From the NCBI GenBank assembly GCA_964623055.1, contig CAZURK010000005.1, positions 62,001 through 126,000 on the forward strand: 64,000 nt of DNA. The letters run 5' to 3'. This DNA is from JADHUC01 sp964623055 (GTDB lineage: Bacteria; Planctomycetota; Planctomycetia; Pirellulales; Pirellulaceae). Numbering within the stretch: the first letter of the stretch is position 1; every line of letters starts with the position of its first letter. The position numbers were made by a program, and so were the translations under genes. Below, piece by piece: positions 1 to 11,100 of the stretch. The notes beneath the pieces were generated by a model, which worked only from the letters and a program-made list of their open reading frames with translations, made no database searches and was not told the DNA's origin.

Positions 1-1101
1 GAGGACGGAAAAGAAATCGAGAATTCCACGGGGTACGTGCAATTCGCGTACATCAGCCTATTCAACGTATTGAAGACGCTGACCGAACGGGGCGTTCCCG
101 TAGATCCCGAAGTGCACCGCCGACTCGATCTGTTGCAGGACTTCCTCGCGTGGTGTGCGTGTCCGGATCTCTCGATGCCCATGATCGGCGACTCGGATCG
201 GCACCAACCCATGCTGCTGGGGAGAACGTGGCCGTTCTTCGAGCGTGAGGACATCCGCTACATCCTCACGCAGGGACGCGAAGGCACGAAGCCGTCGGTG
301 GCGTCGCGTTACTGGGAGAACTCCGGCTGGGCGGTCATGCGAAGCGAGTGGGATGAAGAACCGTTCGAACACGCGCGCCACCTCGTGTTCAAGGCGTCAC
401 CACGGGGGCCGCACGGGCACCTGGACCAGCTTTCACTGACGCTTTATGCCTACGGGCGTCCATTGCTCATCGACCCGGGTCGACTCAATTACCGCGCCGA
501 AGGGCGTGTCTTCCGTTCGACTCCGTGCCACAACACTGTCACCGTCGACGGCAGGGACCAACGCGACGGCGATGCGTCATTCGAACGCTGGAAGAGCACA
601 GACACTTACGATCTGGCCGTCGGCTCACACCAACTGTACTCCGGTGTGACCCATCGGCGAACGGTCCTGTTCGTCAAGCCGCATTTCTGGGTCGTGCGCG
701 ACGATGTGTCTTCTGGCGGCGACCACCGGTTCGAACAACGTTGGCATCTTCCGGAGAACGCCGATACGAAAGAGCTCGGCGGACACGCGGTCGCAACGCA
801 TTTCACAGAGGGCGGAAACCTCCTGTTGAAACCGGTCACAAAGATCGCTGAATCCTTTGTCGAGAAGTACGAAATCGCCTACAAATGGGACGAGTGCGTG
901 CCGGCCAAGTCTTGGTGCTATGTGCCCGATCGTGGCCGAGTAGTGACACTGCTTGTTCCATATCATGGTACTGCCGCCCCGTCCGTCGCGGTCCATAGCG
1001 AACGGATCACTGCCGACTGCACGGATTTGAGGATCCACGTTGGCGACCGGAGATGGCATCTGAAGTTATGCCCCACGCAGTGCACGGTCGATCCCGAGTA
1101 G
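1..1101 (+). CDS. Heparinase II/III-like polysaccharide lyase, C-terminal part (cut by left edge)
   Basis: The reading frame is open from base 1 (reads EDGKEIENSTGYVQFAYI), so the N-terminus lies outside the window; 366 codons are visible. Residues around bases 370-470 read SPRGPHGHLDQLSLTLYAYG, followed by LLIDPG and STPCHNTVTVDG. This is the H-G-H-x-D block and beta-sandwich start typical of heparinase II/III family lyases, which cleave uronic-acid polysaccharides by beta-elimination after an alpha/alpha-toroid domain. The rest is a beta-rich C-terminal domain. Substrate cannot be told from the sequence. It converges with the broken GH116 gene on the other strand, and the two 3' ends are separated by only a few bases. 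Family is confident, exact lyase class is not. Confidence 0.85.
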   Translation, partial: EDGKEIENSTGYVQFAYISLFNVLKTLTERGVPVDPEVHRRLDLLQDFLAWCACPDLSMPMIGDSDRHQPMLLGRTWPFFEREDIRYILTQGREGTKPSVASRYWENSGWAVMRSEWDEEPFEHARHLVFKASPRGPHGHLDQLSLTLYAYGRPLLIDPGRLNYRAEGRVFRSTPCHNTVTVDGRDQRDGDASFERWKSTDTYDLAVGSHQLYSGVTHRRTVLFVKPHFWVVRDDVSSGGDHRFEQRWHLPENADTKELGGHAVATHFTEGGNLLLKPVTKIAESFVEKYEIAYKWDECVPAKSWCYVPDRGRVVTLLVPYHGTAAPSVAVHSERITADCTDLRIHVGDRRWHLKLCPTQCTVDPE

Positions 1102-1109
1102 CTGCGAGG

Positions 1110-3648
1110 TTACTGTGAGCGAATGCCTATTTCTACAAGCAAGCCCTCGCTGGCCTGGACGGTCACCGGCTCGGCAAGGGTGATGACCACGCGGTTCTGG
1201 CGCATCTGGTGGCGGGCGTCGAGCGATTGGCCGGCGACACTCACGCGGACCGTCGATGCCGCCGTTTGGGCCGGCAAGTCGAAGGTCAGCGTCCTGAGTC
1301 GCAGACGGCCCCATTTCGTTCTCGATGTAGGTCCGGCCACGGTCGGCAAGTTCCCGGCACTGCCCGGCATACGCGTCGTCGTGCATGTCCTCTGCCATGG
1401 CCGCCGCCGCACGTAACGCTGCCGTGTAGTGCAGTGAAAGCCACGTGATCTTCCCGTACCACTTGGCATCCAGCGTATTGTGTGGCCCGCCTGTGAGGAT
1501 TCCGTCGCGGTCCGAATCGTACTGCTCGGTCAGGCAATTCATTGCCTTCTTCATGTTTGGGTAGATGCGTTTCAGAAATCCGTCGTCCGGCGACATCTGA
1601 TGTGCCAGGTAAGTTCGCAGGATCGTACTTGACTGCCCATCCACAGCGACTCCGCCCCCGTGCTCGCTTCGATGCTGGATGACGCCCGTTTGGGGATCGA
1701 AAGCGATTCCCTCGCGATAGTCGACCATTTCTCGCAGACGACGCTCCAACTCCGGGAACAGCCGGCCCGGCGCCTGGACGTATCCCCAGACATGTGTGCA
1801 AGTGCCGTGACCATGATATACCCCCTCGTATCCGTAGAAGCGTCCATCCCGGAACAGGAAGCAGGTGTTGGTGGCGAGCACGGAAGTGTTGAGCATGGTG
1901 CGATCAAGGAACCACCACGGCAAGGTGGAATCGTACCACGTCTGGTGCCAAAGACGAGTTTGTTCGGCCAGCGAGTCGAATCGCTCCGCGATATTCTCCA
2001 CGACCGCTCGAGTCGAATCGAACCGCTGACCATACCACCGGCCCGTCTTCGTGCGCAAGCGGTCGATGTGGTAGTTCGGGAAATGCCACGCCAGTACAAA
2101 GCGAGCCTTTGCAGTCTGGCCCGCCTTCAGGCGAAAAGTGCGACCAAGCGTCCCAACTGGTGCCGCAGTGTCGAATGGCGCGGTTGCCGTAGTTGACCGC
2201 TCCGCCGGTTGTCTTCCCGGAGCATCAGTCGACGCCGATGCCTGCACGTTTGAATCATCCTCTAGCAAAGCTAAACACATCGAGCCGAAATCCAGCAACT
2301 CGCCAAGCGGCCGAGACTCGACGTTTGGATCATCGGTGAAAACGATCTGATCGGCCAGCACATGCCCCCAGCCGCCCTCATGGCTGTCGACAATCTCGAT
2401 GTGAGCCTTCTTTCCCTGGAGGGAGGAGACGTCGAATACCTTGGCGTCGAGCCGCTCGCTGTTGGCCCCCGTGATGGATTGAACAACTTTGCCGTCGAGC
2501 ATCAGGTTCAGACAGGTCTGCCCCGCGTGGTTGCCTCCGCCGATCAGAAAACGAATGGCCTTGCGTTCGATGGTGAACGGCTGGCTGGTCAATTTACCGG
2601 TCCAATCGTCACTGGCCCGGGAAGATGCCTTGACATCGCCGCCGTTGCGGAACGAATCGGCCAGTCCTCGGCCCTCATATCCTTGAAGCGGCTGGTGGTG
2701 AAAATTTGGCTTGGGATTGCGTTCGAACGCGTCACCCTCAACCGTCCACTTGCTCAGATCGCCCTCAAAATCCTCGAACACAATCTCCGGCCGCCGCTCT
2801 TCCGTCACGTCCACAGCGGGCGGCTCGGTGGCGTTGAACGTGACCACGGTCAACTGCGGTTTGCGTACCACACGATTCTTCAAGAGGCCCGCTGCCGTTT
2901 GTCGGCTTCTGATGCAAACGGCATTCTCCAGCCAGCCGAACAGCTCGCCTGAAACTTCCCGATCGGTCTTGTTCGTGACGGTGTATTCCAGGACCGTTGC
3001 AGGATAGACCGAGTCTTCCAGGTCGAGTGGGATAAACGGTGAAAAGGCTTCGAGCTGCACCTGGACAGGCAAATCGCCGTCCGAATACGTCACGAAGCCG
3101 ATCGGATATTGGCCGCGGAACTAGATGTTGTCGAACCCGTCGCGATCGAGCGTGCGCGTGACGTCTTTGCCATCGGCCGTCACGCGGATCGCGAAGCCCT
3201 GATTCAGTTGATGGTGGGCTCGCGCATCGGGCTCGCTGCGTTTGTAGGGATTGGCGTGGGTCGGCACGCCCCGCACGTCACCCTTGGCTCTTGTATTGAA
3301 GATGTCCCAGCACCACAGTTTGCCGTCGCCGGCGAGGTAGAGTTGGCCGGCGCAGATTCCACCGATGGGCATGCCGATGTAGTCAAAACCGGCGCTGTTT
3401 TCCCGCGTGTACACGATCGGCTCGCCACGCTCGGCAAGCGTGCGGACCCATTGTGGGTCGAATTTCTTGACCGCTAGAGTCTTATCCGAGTTCGAGGACA
3501 ACCGCTCCATGAATTGCTTATAGGCCAGATCCGATGCCACATAGGGCGGCATCTCACCGTGCTCGCTTTCGGCAGCGATGCTTTCCGTCGCAGCGAACGA
3601 CCATACGACCAGAGGTAGAACGATCAAAGTAACAGGATTCGTTTTCAC
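1110..3648 (-). pseudogene. GH116 (GBA2-like) beta-glucosidase, broken by amber stop and internal deletion/frameshift
   Basis: The N-terminal part (3648 to 3121) starts at a GTG with GGAG upstream, has a signal peptide ending near AAES, and carries the GH116/GBA2 signature IGMPIGGICAGQLYLAG and KLWCWDIFNT. It stops at TAG (3123-3121). The same frame continues without a gap as FRGQYPIGFVTYSDGDLPVQ and LEAFSPFIPLDLED, so this is one gene with an in-frame nonsense codon. The catalytic (alpha/alpha) region runs to YIENEMG near base 1310. There the frame changes and the sequence jumps to the final beta segment RLRLRTLTFDLPA, ending at 1110. The stretch of roughly 250-300 residues normally found there in GH116, including the C-terminal catalytic acid region, is missing. 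A GH116 enzyme would hydrolyse beta-glucosides or beta-xylosides; this copy should be inactive. Assembly error cannot be excluded for the stop, but the deletion is harder to explain that way. Confidence 0.85.
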
Positions 3649-3692
3649 TTGATGTGCTCCGCGGTGTTACCACCCGTAGATCCGCACTCGTT

Positions 3693-4889
3693 TCATTTCA
3701 CCATTTCCAACATCGCCTTCGCCATTGCTTCACCCATCAGGTAGTAGCAGGCGCCGGAACCCTTGTAGTGGTAGCGTCTATCGGACGTGTAGGCCAGATC
3801 TTCCGCGTAACGCTGGACCCAATTCTTCTGAAAATAGTCGCGCTCGCGTATCTTTGTCGGGTCGCTGTCGGGTTTTTGCGAGTTCTTCGCGGCGCCGGCG
3901 CGAAACTCCTCCCATTGTTGGTTCAGGTCCGGCTTGGTAGGCCAAAACTGGGCGGTTCCGGCCAGACGAACGTTGTCCGTGAACTCCGTCATGGCAGCGA
4001 CTGTGGCCTGTTGCTGGCGGAACGTTGCGATCCAGCCTTCGGCCTCCGGTCCGTCCACCCCCAACTCGCCGATCACTACCGGTAGGTTCGGTGCATCCAA
4101 ATCCTTGCGCAGATCGCGGATCATGGCGGCCAGTTGCTGGGGATAATCCGGATTACCCTGGCCCACGCCGTCGTTCCAGCCCTGAAACCAGACGAAGCCG
4201 GCCACCTCGTGCCCCAGCGATTCGTTGTACTCCGGCACGTACTCGTTCAGGTTGTCCAGCACCTTACGGGTCTCTTCGAGGATCTTGCGGTAGTACTTGC
4301 CGTACGACGCTTTCAGTTCGTCGAACGAGAGATCTGGATTTCTTTTCCGGGCCTGTTCGAAAGCCTGTTTCAACTCGTCGTCGGTCGGCATGGCGCTGGG
4401 AGGACGAAAGTCGCGTTTGACGCTCTTGCCGCCCCAGGCGGCTTTGATCAGCAGCACGTGCTCGTCGTAATGCTGGCCCATGACCCAGCCGAAGCCCAGT
4501 TCCGGGCCGACGGTAGGTGCCGGGACCTTCTTGCCGTCTTCGTTGCGAACCAGTTTGTGGCCACCGAAACCCACGCTCAGCGGACCGTAGCGCGGGATCT
4601 CGTCGCTTGGCCCCTTGCTTTGCTTGTCCAAGAACGTCACGCACACGTCGTCCCGCACGGTCCACTTGCCGTCGGTCTTCAGGTGCTTGAACCGCTCGCG
4701 AGTTTCCGTGTCGGCGATCACTGGTTCCAATGTGCTGGCCAGAGCTTTGCCCTCCATGTTGGATTGGCCGGCCAGTACGAAAACCTTGACGGGCCCTTTG
4801 CTCACCTCGTCCGCCATAGACGCGAGGTTCACGACCGGGCTGAAGCTCAACACGAAACCAACAAGCAACGACAATCTCGAAGTAGTCAT
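3693..4889 (-). CDS. Secreted sialate O-acetylesterase-type (SASA/CE6) carbohydrate esterase
   Basis: 398 residues from the ATG at 4889, which has GAGG about 7 bases upstream; a GTG at 4904 is the alternative. An N-terminal hydrophobic signal (LSLLVGFVLSF) is followed by VFVLAGQSNMEGK, the nucleophile block of the SASA/CE6 SGNH-like esterases, with Ser at about residue 43. The C-terminal block RYHYKGSGACYYLMGEAM holds the catalytic His near residue 374. GFVWFQGWND is the middle conserved block. Family members remove acetyl groups from xylan or from sialic and other acetylated sugars. It lies 44 bases downstream of the broken GH116 gene on the same strand pointing away from it, so it may have its own promoter in the 4890-5123 gap. 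Role in glycan deacetylation is inferred from family and neighbours. Confidence 0.88.
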   Translation of the reverse strand: MTTSRLSLLVGFVLSFSPVVNLASMADEVSKGPVKVFVLAGQSNMEGKALASTLEPVIADTETRERFKHLKTDGKWTVRDDVCVTFLDKQSKGPSDEIPRYGPLSVGFGGHKLVRNEDGKKVPAPTVGPELGFGWVMGQHYDEHVLLIKAAWGGKSVKRDFRPPSAMPTDDELKQAFEQARKRNPDLSFDELKASYGKYYRKILEETRKVLDNLNEYVPEYNESLGHEVAGFVWFQGWNDGVGQGNPDYPQQLAAMIRDLRKDLDAPNLPVVIGELGVDGPEAEGWIATFRQQQATVAAMTEFTDNVRLAGTAQFWPTKPDLNQQWEEFRAGAAKNSQKPDSDPTKIRERDYFQKNWVQRYAEDLAYTSDRRYHYKGSGACYYLMGEAMAKAMLEMVK

Positions 4890-5123
4890 ATTAGACCTCG
4901 CCACACACTAGACGTTACCAATGATGAACCCGTACCTGTAATCGCCTCTGTCCAGGGTCATACTAACTCGCCTCGCTTGTGTCTGGCAACCTCCAACTCG
5001 AACGCATCTTGGATATGCGTCTCGAGTTATCCGCGCGATGTGAAATGCTTCATCATGCGTGGTATCATGCTACGGAACCTGATGTAAGCTTGAAGAATAT
5101 CCAGAGTCTGCCGGAGGCCGTCA
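4890..5123. other. Divergent intergenic region
   Basis: 234 bases between the divergently transcribed esterase and PQQ-propeller genes. It should hold both promoters, but no clear -35/-10 pair, operator palindrome or RNA element stands out by eye. Confidence 0.4.
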
Positions 5124-6689
5124 ATGACGAGACTTGTCGTCGCGACGCGACTGTACTTCGTACTTTCTCTTCTGGCGGTGCTGCCGGAGTCCTCGATCGC
5201 GGCCGATCGACCTCAGTGGGGGCAACGTTACTCGCGCAACATGATTTCTCGGGAAAGAGGATTGCCCGAGTGGTTCGAGCCGGGCGAGCGAGATGCTGAT
5301 ACAGGGGAAACCGACTTGGCCACGACGGAGAATGTCAAGTGGGTGACACGGCTGGGAAGCCGTACCTATTGTTCGCCCGTTATCGCCAACGGAATGGTGT
5401 TCATCGGTACCAACAACGATGCTCCGCGAGACCCGCGAATCGTTGGCGACCGCGGTGTGTTGATGTGTCTTGATGAAGCGACCGGCAAATTCCTGTGGCA
5501 GTTGACCGTCCCGAAAATCGACTGGATCCGGTTCTTCGATGCCCCAAAGTCGGGAGTGACTTCGCCACCGACTGTCCACGATGGCCGCCTGTACGTAGTC
5601 ACGAACCGCGGCGAAGTGATGTGCCTAGACGTTGAAGGAATGGCCGACGGAAACGACGGCCCGTACACAGCCGAAGGGCAGCACATGGCTTTGCCGGATC
5701 AGCCACCGCTGGAGCCCATGCGAAACGACGCAGACATCCTCTGGTGCTATGATATGGTCGCTGAACTGGGCATACGCATCCACGACTCGTCGAACTCCTC
5801 CGTCCTAATCCATGGCGACGTGTTGTACGTTTGCACGGCCAACGGGCTGAACGAAAAACACGACAACGTTGCCAAACCGGACGCGCCGACGCTGATTGCA
5901 TTGAACAAGCACACGGGTGAATTCGTCGCCCGGGACAACTTCGGCATTGGACCAGACGTAGTTCACGGTCAGTGGAGTTCCCCGGCCATGGGGCGCGTCG
6001 GCGACACTGACACTCTGTTCTACGGGGCTGGAAACGGGCGAGTGTATGCGTGCGAGGCACTGGCCGCGGCAGGTAACGACAATAGCTCGCGACTGCTTCA
6101 TCCCTTATGGTCCTTCAACGGCCAGCCCGATGCCCAACTCGGCAACCCGATCCCTTTCCAATGCGGTCGCGGAAGTACGTCGTATTCTGTTGTGGCGACA
6201 CCGGTGTTCTACAAAGATCGAGTGTATGTTGCCTTCACACACGATCCTTGGATCGGCAAGGATGACGGTTGGCTGGCCTCGATCGACGCGACGAAGTCCG
6301 GTGACGTGACTCGCTCCGGCCTGATCTGGTCCTACGACGGTATCAGCGACTGCCTTTCCACAGTCTCGATTGCCGACGGCTTGCTTTACATCGCAGATTA
6401 CTCCGGTCGGCTGCACTGTCTGAATGCGGAGACGGGCCGGCGATATTGGAGGGAAGAGTTGGGAGGGAGAATCTGGGGCTCGACACTCGTGGCCGACAGA
6501 AAGGTCTATGTCGGAACCGACCGGTGCGAGTTCTGGATCTTCGAGGCTGCCAAAGACGCCAAAGTGATCAGCCGCATCCGGATGCGGGATCAGATTTTCA
6601 CAACGCCCGTGGCTGCCAACGGCGTGCTCTATGTCGCTACCGCCAAGCATCTCTATGCCCTCAGCAGCAATCGTGACAACGGCAACTAA
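5124..6689 (+). CDS. Secreted PQQ-type beta-propeller repeat protein
   Basis: 521 residues. Signal peptide MTRLVVATRLYFVLSLLAVL ending about residue 27 (SSIAADRPQWG). The body has repeated beta-propeller blades of the PQQ/quinoprotein alcohol-dehydrogenase-like type: GVLMCLDEATGKFLWQL, TLIALNKHTGEFVARD, LHCLNAETGRRYWREE and KHLYALSS, each with the A/G-x-D-x-x-T-G-x-x-x-W core. No c-type haem motif and no obvious PQQ-site disulfide were seen, so it is more likely a scaffold or binding propeller than a working dehydrogenase. Many planctomycetes encode such proteins beside sulfatases and glycoside hydrolases. It is followed after 18 bases by the next plus-strand gene, so the two probably form an operon. 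Confidence 0.85.
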   Translation: MTRLVVATRLYFVLSLLAVLPESSIAADRPQWGQRYSRNMISRERGLPEWFEPGERDADTGETDLATTENVKWVTRLGSRTYCSPVIANGMVFIGTNNDAPRDPRIVGDRGVLMCLDEATGKFLWQLTVPKIDWIRFFDAPKSGVTSPPTVHDGRLYVVTNRGEVMCLDVEGMADGNDGPYTAEGQHMALPDQPPLEPMRNDADILWCYDMVAELGIRIHDSSNSSVLIHGDVLYVCTANGLNEKHDNVAKPDAPTLIALNKHTGEFVARDNFGIGPDVVHGQWSSPAMGRVGDTDTLFYGAGNGRVYACEALAAAGNDNSSRLLHPLWSFNGQPDAQLGNPIPFQCGRGSTSYSVVATPVFYKDRVYVAFTHDPWIGKDDGWLASIDATKSGDVTRSGLIWSYDGISDCLSTVSIADGLLYIADYSGRLHCLNAETGRRYWREELGGRIWGSTLVADRKVYVGTDRCEFWIFEAAKDAKVISRIRMRDQIFTTPVAANGVLYVATAKHLYALSSNRDNGN

Positions 6690-6707
6690 GAACCAGGAGG
6701 ATTACCG

Positions 6708-8153
6708 ATGTCGACTTACCCCTTCCCGTCTGCAGCGGTTCTGTGCTGCCTGGCGAGCTGCTCCGCAGTTTCCGCGGAGGCGGCGGAAGCATCGAATGCG
6801 AAAACGACGAAGTACTTCCAGGCCACGGTAGGGTGCATCGACACGCTGATTGCCGAAGGCACGGATCGTTATGGCGCGGAGCACAGTCCTCTGTTCAGCT
6901 CGATCCTTGATCTGAAGACACACCGCTTGCCGGAAACGGCTCCGCCGTTGTTACGCGGGCAGCGCAACGCAGACCGCGCCTTTCCGGGCTGCAACGTGCA
7001 GCACGACCTGTTCACGTTGCTGGTGATGCATCACATCAGCGAATTGACCGGCCAACAGCGCTACGCCCAGGCCGCTGATGCTTATCTAGATTTCTTTCTC
7101 CGTCGATGTGCGTCGGTCGGCAACGGCCTGTTTCCGTATGGGGAACACGCCTTCTGGGATTTCAAGAAGGAAGCAGTGGGCGGACTGCCCATCCATGAAG
7201 ACCTGGGATTTGTCCCTCCCGAGTTCCTGGAGAAGCTCTGGGAGATCAACCCGCGGGCAGTGGAAAGACATGTTCGCGGCCTCGAACGTCACTTTCTGGA
7301 GGGCGACGATTGGATCTGGAACCGCCATGCTTACATTCTCAATGATCAACGGCCCACAAAGCCGGTCGACTTTCCCCGGCACGGCGGGTTCTATATCTAC
7401 CAGTGGGCCTTCCTGTACACCAAGGTGAAAGATCCGCAACTACTCGACTGGGCCAAGAAGACCGCTCGTCGCCGCGCCGGATGGCATCATAGCGTGGCCA
7501 GTATGGGGATCTCGATGCTTCGCGCGAACCAGATCCTTGGAAAGGACAAGATCCCCGAGTTTGAAACGATCGGACGGGAGTGCCTCATGCCGTTGATCGA
7601 GGAACCCAATGATGACTTCAAGAACGGGATCTCTCACATGTACGTCAAATTGGAAAAGATCCGGCTTGAGCACAAGCAGGTAGAAAAAGACCACTCGCGG
7701 ACCACCTACGGATTCTGGGACATGCTCTACGCCGGCAGCGGTGGTTACGGTTTCGTGGGTGCCGAACGCCTGGCCGTCATGTGCCTGGGCATCCATCGTT
7801 TGATCGACAGCCCGAAACACCTGCAAGTGGCCAAGGACATCTGCGGATTCTACCTGACTCATCCACGACCATCGAAACACGGCGTCACACCGGGCAAGAT
7901 CGCCGGACAGATCGCAATGGCTCTGGATCTGTATGACCTGACCGGTGAAGCCAAGTACCTCGATTACGCCCGAGAGAACGCGGATTTCGCCGTCAAGGGA
8001 CTCTTTTCCAACAGCCTTATCCGCGCGGCGACCGGTGCCGAGTACTACGAAGCGGCCAACGGCGTCGGAACACTGTTACTTGAACTGCTTCGAATGCACT
8101 TGATCGACGTGGGAAGCGATTATCCCTTGCCGCGGAACTATAGCGAGACTTGA
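6708..8153 (+). CDS. Secreted alpha/alpha-toroid protein (six-hairpin glycosidase/lyase-like), function unknown
   Basis: 481 residues. Start ATG at 6708 has a strong AGGAGG 8 bases upstream. Signal peptide with a cleavable-looking end near SAEAAEAS. The rest is alpha-helical and rich in Trp, Tyr and His (PYGEHAFWDFKKEAVGG, ILNDQRPTKPVDFPRHGGF, LDLYDLTGEAKYLDYARENAD), with the helix-pair rhythm of (alpha/alpha)6 toroids seen in polysaccharide lyases and unsaturated glucuronyl hydrolases. I cannot assign a CAZy family from the sequence alone. It follows the PQQ propeller by 18 bases and converges with the large minus-strand gene ending at 8173. A role in glycan handling is an inference from fold impression and neighbours. 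Confidence 0.7.
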   Translation: MSTYPFPSAAVLCCLASCSAVSAEAAEASNAKTTKYFQATVGCIDTLIAEGTDRYGAEHSPLFSSILDLKTHRLPETAPPLLRGQRNADRAFPGCNVQHDLFTLLVMHHISELTGQQRYAQAADAYLDFFLRRCASVGNGLFPYGEHAFWDFKKEAVGGLPIHEDLGFVPPEFLEKLWEINPRAVERHVRGLERHFLEGDDWIWNRHAYILNDQRPTKPVDFPRHGGFYIYQWAFLYTKVKDPQLLDWAKKTARRRAGWHHSVASMGISMLRANQILGKDKIPEFETIGRECLMPLIEEPNDDFKNGISHMYVKLEKIRLEHKQVEKDHSRTTYGFWDMLYAGSGGYGFVGAERLAVMCLGIHRLIDSPKHLQVAKDICGFYLTHPRPSKHGVTPGKIAGQIAMALDLYDLTGEAKYLDYARENADFAVKGLFSNSLIRAATGAEYYEAANGVGTLLLELLRMHLIDVGSDYPLPRNYSET

Positions 8154-8172
8154 AGCACGAACGCGGGCACGA

Positions 8173-11100
8173 TCAAAGTTGCGGCAGGGCCACGACCGTC
8201 TGATTGATTGCTGGTGCAGTTGCGGGGAATCGGGTGACCTGGCCATCGGCTGCGGCGGCTTCGATATAGTATTCAAACCCACGATCGTCGCTTGGCGGTG
8301 GTATAGAGATCGTATAGACGCCTCGCGCGACGTGCTCCAGTGGGAGTCTCTCAAATGCGTCCTGTGCTCCCAGTGGACGGTGGTAGAGGGCAGCTTCGCG
8401 CGGCGTTTCCGACGACACCACTATTACCTTCAGCCGCAGTGATTCGTCGGGGGCGGCACACGTGCGGATCGTCGGCACGATGACGCGCAAGTCGCCACGG
8501 TATTCTCTGGTAGGTATGACGTCGGGCGGCAGTGTCGTGCTGAGTGCTTGCGAGAGTACTTGTGCCGTGTCACCCAAGGCGGCCGGAAAAACGCTCTGCT
8601 CCCAGAACATGACGGTGGCCAGGCCGCCGTTGGTGCTGACCGTGGCCAACAAGTGCTCGAAAGCGTTGCGGTAGGCGACCAAGATTTCTCGATAGGCGGG
8701 TAACGCGGTTTCGGCGGCGAGTTGCCTTCGCGTGTCCCCATCTTTCTCGGCCTTGACCTTTTCCATGACAGCCTGGAACTCGCCCACCGCACAGTCCAGC
8801 TTGGCCCCAGCACGCAGGTATTGCATCGTGCCCAGCCAGTAGTCGAACCGTTCGCGGTTGCCAGCGCCCGTGATCTTGTCGCGGCATTTCGCTAGTTCAT
8901 CGACAAAGGCATAGTCCGGTGAGACTTGTTGCCAGGGACGACGGTCGGGACGGAGCCCGGCCGGACAGCCGCGCGACAAAGGTCGCGGCAGCCGGCTGTC
9001 GATTTCGGCAAAGATGGCGGCAATCTGGTCGGCCGCCTCAGGGCCGAACAGGGCAAACGCCCAGTCTACGTAGAAATCTTCGCAGGGAACCTTGCGGAGT
9101 CGTTGGCTCGGTGTGGCCGACTGCGGGGGCGGGAAATCGGCGGCGTAGTCTTTGTACGCCGGCCCGCCGCAATTGATCTTGCGCACGAAGTCCTTTCCCT
9201 CGACCACAATTCCCGAAACGCACGGGAGCGATTCGACGTAAACGAACTCGATCTTCAGGCGTTTGTCAGAGACCTTCACGTCGTCGAAGCACTTGTCGAG
9301 CGCGGCAAAGCGACCAACCTCGGCATGAATATCCAGCTTTTCCAGCACCGTTTCGCTCTGGAGCTTGAGATCGCAAACGCGCTTGCCGGCCGAATGGAAA
9401 TGGGGTTCACAGAATTTGAGCGTCACGCGGTATGTGCCGTTGGGAACCTTGAGTTCGTACCCTTGCATGTCGTAACGACAGCTCTGGTAAAGCACGTCGT
9501 CCTCGGTGCGCTCGACTTGCGCTCCTGCATAGTTGGCGAATTTGCCGCCTTGGGCGCCTTCGGTCATGGAATCCGCTGGAGTCGAGGGCTTTTCGGGCTT
9601 TGTGGCCTGGTCGGCCCAGGGTTGCTCCCAGCCGGCCTGGGCCAACGTGGCGATGTTGGGCGCGAGGATTCGCGTGCGCCACATCAGTCCCATCAGGCCG
9701 GTGCAACCGTAGGCACGCGCGTCGACGGCGTCCTGTCGAGTACGTCCGACCCAGAGTTGGGGAACCGCCAAACCGCCGTTGTCGCCTTCCATCCAAGGAA
9801 TGGCCCACTTGTCGCGGCGATCAACTCGACCGAACGCCGGATCGACCGGGTCTTCGCCCAGGTGACGGCTGATCGCGCTGAGTGCGATCTCTTGGGGTAT
9901 GACCTTGTCGAAGCCCGCTCGGTCGTCCTTGGGTCCCAACACCCAACCGCTGGTAGCCAGACGAAACGGAGCGTCGACTTTCTTGAGCGCCGCCAACGCG
10001 AGCTGGATGTCGTCCATGGTGGCTTTCATTTGCTCGCCCGTGTTGCCTTGCCAGGTCCAGCCCTCGGGCGTCCACAGCCAGTAGTAGTCCAGCGGATGAG
10101 CGGCCATGATTCGGCGGAACATGCCTTCGTAGACCTGCCCGACAACGGCCGGGTCGCCTGGATCGCTGCCCTGCGACTTCAGCCGCTCTTGCAGGGCCTT
10201 GGGCATGACCATTGACGACTCGGTGCCCAGGCAAGTCTTCACGCCCAGCAGTCGAGCGAAGGTGAAGGCATCGCGGTACATCTCTCCCGTGCGATTGAAG
10301 ACATCGTTGCACGCTTCCGGAGTCTCAGGACGCGGGGCATAACCGCGCATCACTTCGGGACCCCAGCCGTCGCGATCAAAGAGCATGGCCCCGCCGAAAT
10401 GGTAATCGCCGGTCGGTCCTGGGCGGAATCCTCCCCAACGCGTCCGAAACAGGGCGTTGTAGTAGCTCGACGGATAGCTGAACGTGACTCGCCCCTGTCG
10501 GTCGAAGTCTCCGTCTTTGCCCACCCAGACAGTCGGCTCGGCATAGGGATGGCCTTCGGGATAGCAGTGCATGCCGATGAAGTTCATCCGCATCTTGGTC
10601 ATCTGCGCCAAGTGGGCCTTGTAGTCGTCGGCGTTCCACAGATCGAAGCCGAACGGATGCGAGCCCCATGGGTTCAGCCCGCGGAGTTCAAATAGCGGCT
10701 TGCCGATTTCGTCTAACTCCGGCAATTTCCAGGCGCCTTGCTTGTCCGGAATGACATCGCCGTGCAAGAAGAATCGCACCCCCAGATATTCGGCCAGCCG
10801 GTAGGCACCGTAAAGCGTGCCGACGCGATCACCTCCAACGACGAGAAGCACACGACGCGCGTCTCGGGAGCACGTCTTCAGCATGTATTGCTGCGATTCG
10901 AGTTCGGCAATGGCCCTTTTCAAGGCTGCGTCGCCTGCAACTGTTGCGATGATGGCTCGTTCTTTGGTAGCCACCACGATTGCATCCGTGTCGTCCACTA
11001 GCGCCTGCGCCATCGGCAGCAACGTGCCCGAACGGCAGTACGCATATCGCCGGATCTCGCGCGCCGCCAGCCGCTCCTGCCATCCGGCGTCCGAGGCACC

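Noticed and set aside
3121..3123. UAG as a recoded (pyrrolysine-type) codon in the GH116 gene
   Set aside because: GH116 enzymes are not known to use pyrrolysine, no Pyl genes are seen, and the same gene also has a deletion and frameshift, so simple decay is more likely.
8926..10215. 429-codon plus-strand open frame opposite the GH67-N-like gene, and a similar one at 11361-12656 opposite the URO-D-like gene
   Set aside because: No start signal or domain; the opposite strand encodes recognised families.
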